From Brachypodius melanocephalos (lineage: Eukaryota > Chordata > Aves > Passeriformes > Pycnonotidae): a DNA stretch of 64,000 nt. The stretch's first letter is position 1, and every line of letters begins with the position of its first letter. The DNA lies in NCBI GenBank assembly GCA_013398615.1, contig VZSR01002788.1, forward strand, positions 310,001 to 374,000, in the 5' to 3' direction. The notes under the pieces are model-generated. The model saw nothing but the letters and a program-made list of their open reading frames with translations. It was not told the DNA's origin and made no database searches. Below are positions 61,468-64,000 of the stretch, one piece after another. Position numbers and translations under genes: made by a program.

Positions 61468-62031
61468 ATGACCTCCTTCGAGGAGGCCGAAACGCAGGAA
61501 ACAGTGACGTGCCTCCACCTGACCTTTTACCACCCTGGCCAGGATGAGCTGATGATGTTCCGCTGCCTGAACTTCTGCAAGCGTGAGCAGGTCAGGGCGG
61601 ACGACGTGGCCAAGTTCGGCCGCGATTCCAGCATCTGCCGCTACAACCTGGTGGACAGCCGCGTCTCCCGCGTCCAGTTCTCCCTGCAGTTCTACAGGAA
61701 GCTCCACACCTTGGAGTACGGCTTTGAGATAAAGAACTTGAGCAAGAAGACCAAACTGACCGTCAACCAGACAGAACTGGGTTACTTGAACAAAATCGAC
61801 CTGCCTTGGAAGTGCATCATCTGTTTTGGGGACTACCAGATCCTAGCGGAGATCCAAGAAGGGGAGGCTACGGATTATTTTGAGACTCACTTATACCTGG
61901 CTGAAGGACCAATCTTACAAGAAAAGTGCCTGCCATCCCTGCAGCCTGTGCCTGAGAATGGCATTTCTCCTTCCTTTTTTCTTTCCCAGGAGAAAAGCCC
62001 CACAGAGATGGATGAAAATGACCTGTACTAG
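61468..62031 (+). CDS. TIFA: TIFA, FHA-domain adaptor, complete
   Basis: The adaptor downstream of ALPK1: phosphorylated Thr9 of one TIFA molecule is bound by the FHA domain of the next, the chain recruits TRAF6, and NF-kB is activated in the cytosol. The frame encodes 187 residues (human 184) in one exon. The N-terminus MTSFEEAETQETVTCL keeps Thr9. The FHA core shows KFGR (Gly51-Arg52), VSRVQFSLQ (Ser67-Arg68) and EIKNLSKKT (Asn90). The C-terminus keeps the TRAF6-binding PTEMDE motif at residues 178-183. The start codon has A at -3. No intron interrupts the coding region, as in mammals. The most divergent part is residues 24-46, before the FHA core. Confidence 0.98.
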   Translation: MTSFEEAETQETVTCLHLTFYHPGQDELMMFRCLNFCKREQVRADDVAKFGRDSSICRYNLVDSRVSRVQFSLQFYRKLHTLEYGFEIKNLSKKTKLTVNQTELGYLNKIDLPWKCIICFGDYQILAEIQEGEATDYFETHLYLAEGPILQEKCLPSLQPVPENGISPSFFLSQEKSPTEMDENDLY

Positions 62032-62670
62032 CAGGGATCAGGTTTTGTGGCCTGCACAGCTTCCGACATAGACAGCTCTCACCTCCGTCCAGTGTTCTTG
62101 GTGGTGCTCACTGACTGCTGCACATCAGTCTTCTTTACTTGGTGTTTTCAGCACTGGCATTCCCGAACACCGTTCCACGGAAATGGATTCCATGCCAGTG
62201 CCTTCACTGAGGCCTAAGGGCTATCTGACATCCACAAAGGTGTGGGAGACAGGGGGTCACTCAAATCCATGGCAGCAGGTTCAATCCCAGAGCTGTGGCC
62301 ACGTGCCTTGAAGGAATATTTAACAGGCATTAATACAAAGCATGCACGGCAGGGTTGTAGTCCCTGACAAGGGGTGGCACAATGTCTTGTTGCATATTAT
62401 ACTTTGTGCTTTGCTTTGGACACCAAATTCCAAACAGTATTTGCAAGCCTAGGTCGTAACTTCACGGATTTTGCAACTTAGAAACGCTTTGTCTTTTATG
62501 TTTTTATCAGCTTCAAAGCAAGGTTTGTTTTTTTATTTTTACTTATTCAATTAACATATGTGTTTTTTGCAAGTTAACTGCTTTTGCTTGTGATGTAGAC
62601 AAACATAGCATCAATGGTCATGGTCTATAAAAATCCACATTAATTTTGTAATAAAAGCATTTTGTTCCCT
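62032..62670 (+). other. TIFA: TIFA 3' untranslated region
   Basis: The region follows the TAG stop and becomes increasingly AT-rich toward the poly(A) signal. It has no coding pattern. The end is inferred from the AATAAA at 62650. Confidence 0.6.
62650..62655 (+). terminator. TIFA: Poly(A) signal, TIFA
   Basis: AATAAA lies 618 bases after the stop codon, with a T-rich stretch downstream. A second AATAAA at about 62739 could be used as an alternative. Confidence 0.65.
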
Positions 62671-62759
62671 AGTAAGGGTTTGCTCTATTATACGGCTGCA
62701 ATCTAAAAGAATTTTTGGAGGATAAAATTATTTTGGAGAATAAAATTATTTCCAGGACT

Positions 62760-64000
62760 ATCCAGGTAAGAGACTGTCACTGGCACTATTCTGGGCTTTC
62801 CAAAAGTGCCATTGCTCCAAGGTAAGAATTTACATAAATACTTTCAAGAAGTTTTCTACCTCTACCCCTCTACCCAAGTCTCTCTAATAATTTTCTTGTC
62901 TTTTAAGTATTTCTCAGGTTGTTTCAGTCAAGTTTTTCTTTGTCAGGGGCTCAGCTTTTCATTGGCATTTGGCTTTTTTCTTTTGTCACGTGTTTTAGTT
63001 TGCTTGAAAGACACACTGGGAAGAATAGGAGTTACCCATTTTATCACCCCTAAATATTAGGATGCATTTCAGCATTAATCATTGCAAGAAAACCATAATT
63101 ATAACTGAGGGGAGGAACAGCTGAGATTCAGGCAACCAACCACAAGTGAGAGAAATCCATGGGAGAGGCAATGAAACTCAAACACAGGCTTACATGGGAT
63201 TTGTCTATTCATCTCATCCTTGACAAAATTACTTTGTTGCCATGTTTTCCACCCTTGGAACTAGGCTGTGGTTTCCAAACAACAATGACTCCCACAGCTG
63301 TTATTTACCTGAGGTAAGAATCAACACCATGTAAAGTACACATTAAAAAACGAATTCTCTCCTATCACTCCACTGATCCAACCAGCAGAAGTTAATTTAC
63401 GCAAGGAAGGTTATTTTACCTTGGAAGTGGGAGGGTACAGCTGCTCATTTCCAACGGGAGAAGGGCTCCATGCTCCAAATTCCTCAGGTCTTCTGTTATT
63501 GCAGCTTGTTTGGAGCTTCCCTTCCGAAGCGGCAGGTCCCCAAAAGGACTGTGGGATTCAGCAGGGCTCTGACATGGCTGCCACAAACCCAGCAACAGAT
63601 AAAGAACACTGCCAAATGTAAGACTTGCTGAAAATTTTAATGACTTTTGAATTTGTACAGATATGCATCTTACAGTACCCTTGAACTGTTTCACATGAGC
63701 TGTTTATAGGATCTCTCAGTTTCTCAAATATCCACAAATTTGGAGCATCACTTCAAAGTCACTCAGCGTGGTGCACTGAGCACTGCAAATGTTGTCATTA
63801 ACCATGGCTACGGAACATGCCCATCACAGAAAAAGCTGGAGTCAGCCTCCTTTTCCCTAAGTGCTTGTTCATCCTAAGGGCAGGACTATCAGCTGATTGA
63901 CTTCCTCAAGGCATGGTCAGGACAAGGTCCCCTCCTCCTGTTCACTGGCCAGGAAAAGCAGTGCCCAGTGCAGGGGGGGGTGACAGTTTCAGCAGGTAAA
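62760..64000. other. Right flank without supported gene
   Basis: In mammals the next gene is AP1AR, convergent with TIFA. I looked on the minus strand for its conserved C-terminal end and did not find it. The minus-strand frame at 63416-63694 has no recognisable domain. The stretch may be AP1AR 3' UTR or plain intergenic DNA. Confidence 0.5.

Noticed and set aside
63416..63694. Possible AP1AR terminal exon on the minus strand
   Set aside because: Synteny predicts AP1AR here, but none of its characteristic C-terminal sequence is visible in any minus-strand frame.
1..64000. tRNA, rRNA, CRISPR, operon-type or viral features
   Set aside because: None was seen. The introns, CpG islands and CR1 elements show vertebrate nuclear DNA, and no endogenous viral coding remnant was recognised.

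Overview
This is vertebrate nuclear DNA, most likely from a bird. The reasons are the gene content (four vertebrate genes with GT-AG introns), short truncated CR1-type LINE fragments as the only recognisable dispersed repeats, compact introns, and an assembly gap of exactly 100 N inside a very GC-rich single-exon gene, which is a common failure in bird assemblies. The species cannot be told from the window. The gene order ZGRF1 - NEUROG2 - ALPK1 - TIFA matches human 4q25 in reverse orientation.

Layout. (1) 1-14.3 kb, plus strand: the 3' part of ZGRF1, a DNA-repair helicase. Twenty-four coding exons give 1,956 residues; the N-terminus lies left of the window. (2) 14.3-19.0 kb: intergenic DNA with two CR1 fragments and a small CpG-rich island carrying two CTCF-like motifs. 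(3) 19.0-20.6 kb, plus strand: NEUROG2, the proneural bHLH factor, with a TATA promoter and an N gap that removes its N-terminus. (4) 20.6-27.0 kb: NEUROG2 / ALPK1 spacer. (5) 27.0-46.4 kb, minus strand: ALPK1, thirteen coding exons, 1,201 residues, with its leader exon probably near 58.8 kb. (6) 46.4-58.8 kb: the first intron of ALPK1, with no genes. (7) 58.8-59.5 kb: a CpG-rich divergent promoter for ALPK1 (leftward) and TIFA (rightward). (8) 59.2-62.7 kb, plus strand: TIFA, 187 residues in one coding exon. (9) 62.7-64 kb: no supported gene.

How the genes work together. ALPK1 and TIFA are consecutive steps of one innate pathway: ALPK1 binds bacterial ADP-heptose and phosphorylates TIFA on Thr9, TIFA oligomerises through its FHA domain, and TRAF6 then activates NF-kB. 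Every residue I could check in both proteins is conserved: the ALPK1 ligand-pocket positions, TIFA Thr9, the FHA core and the TRAF6 motif. The two genes share a head-to-head promoter. A composite IRF-like plus kB-like site lies 0.5 kb inside TIFA. NEUROG2 and ZGRF1 are functionally unrelated neighbours. The ALPK1 introns hold several AT-rich, motif-dense blocks, two with paired proneural E-boxes, that could be NEUROG2 enhancers.

I found no wholly new system. The most interesting leads are regulatory: convergent CTCF-like motifs around NEUROG2 and ALPK1, the IRF/kB composite site, a four-copy motif in the shared promoter, and the paired E-box blocks. All exon borders were read by eye from GT/AG sites and reading-frame phase. 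In ALPK1 and ZGRF1 all phases close and the total coding length is a multiple of three.
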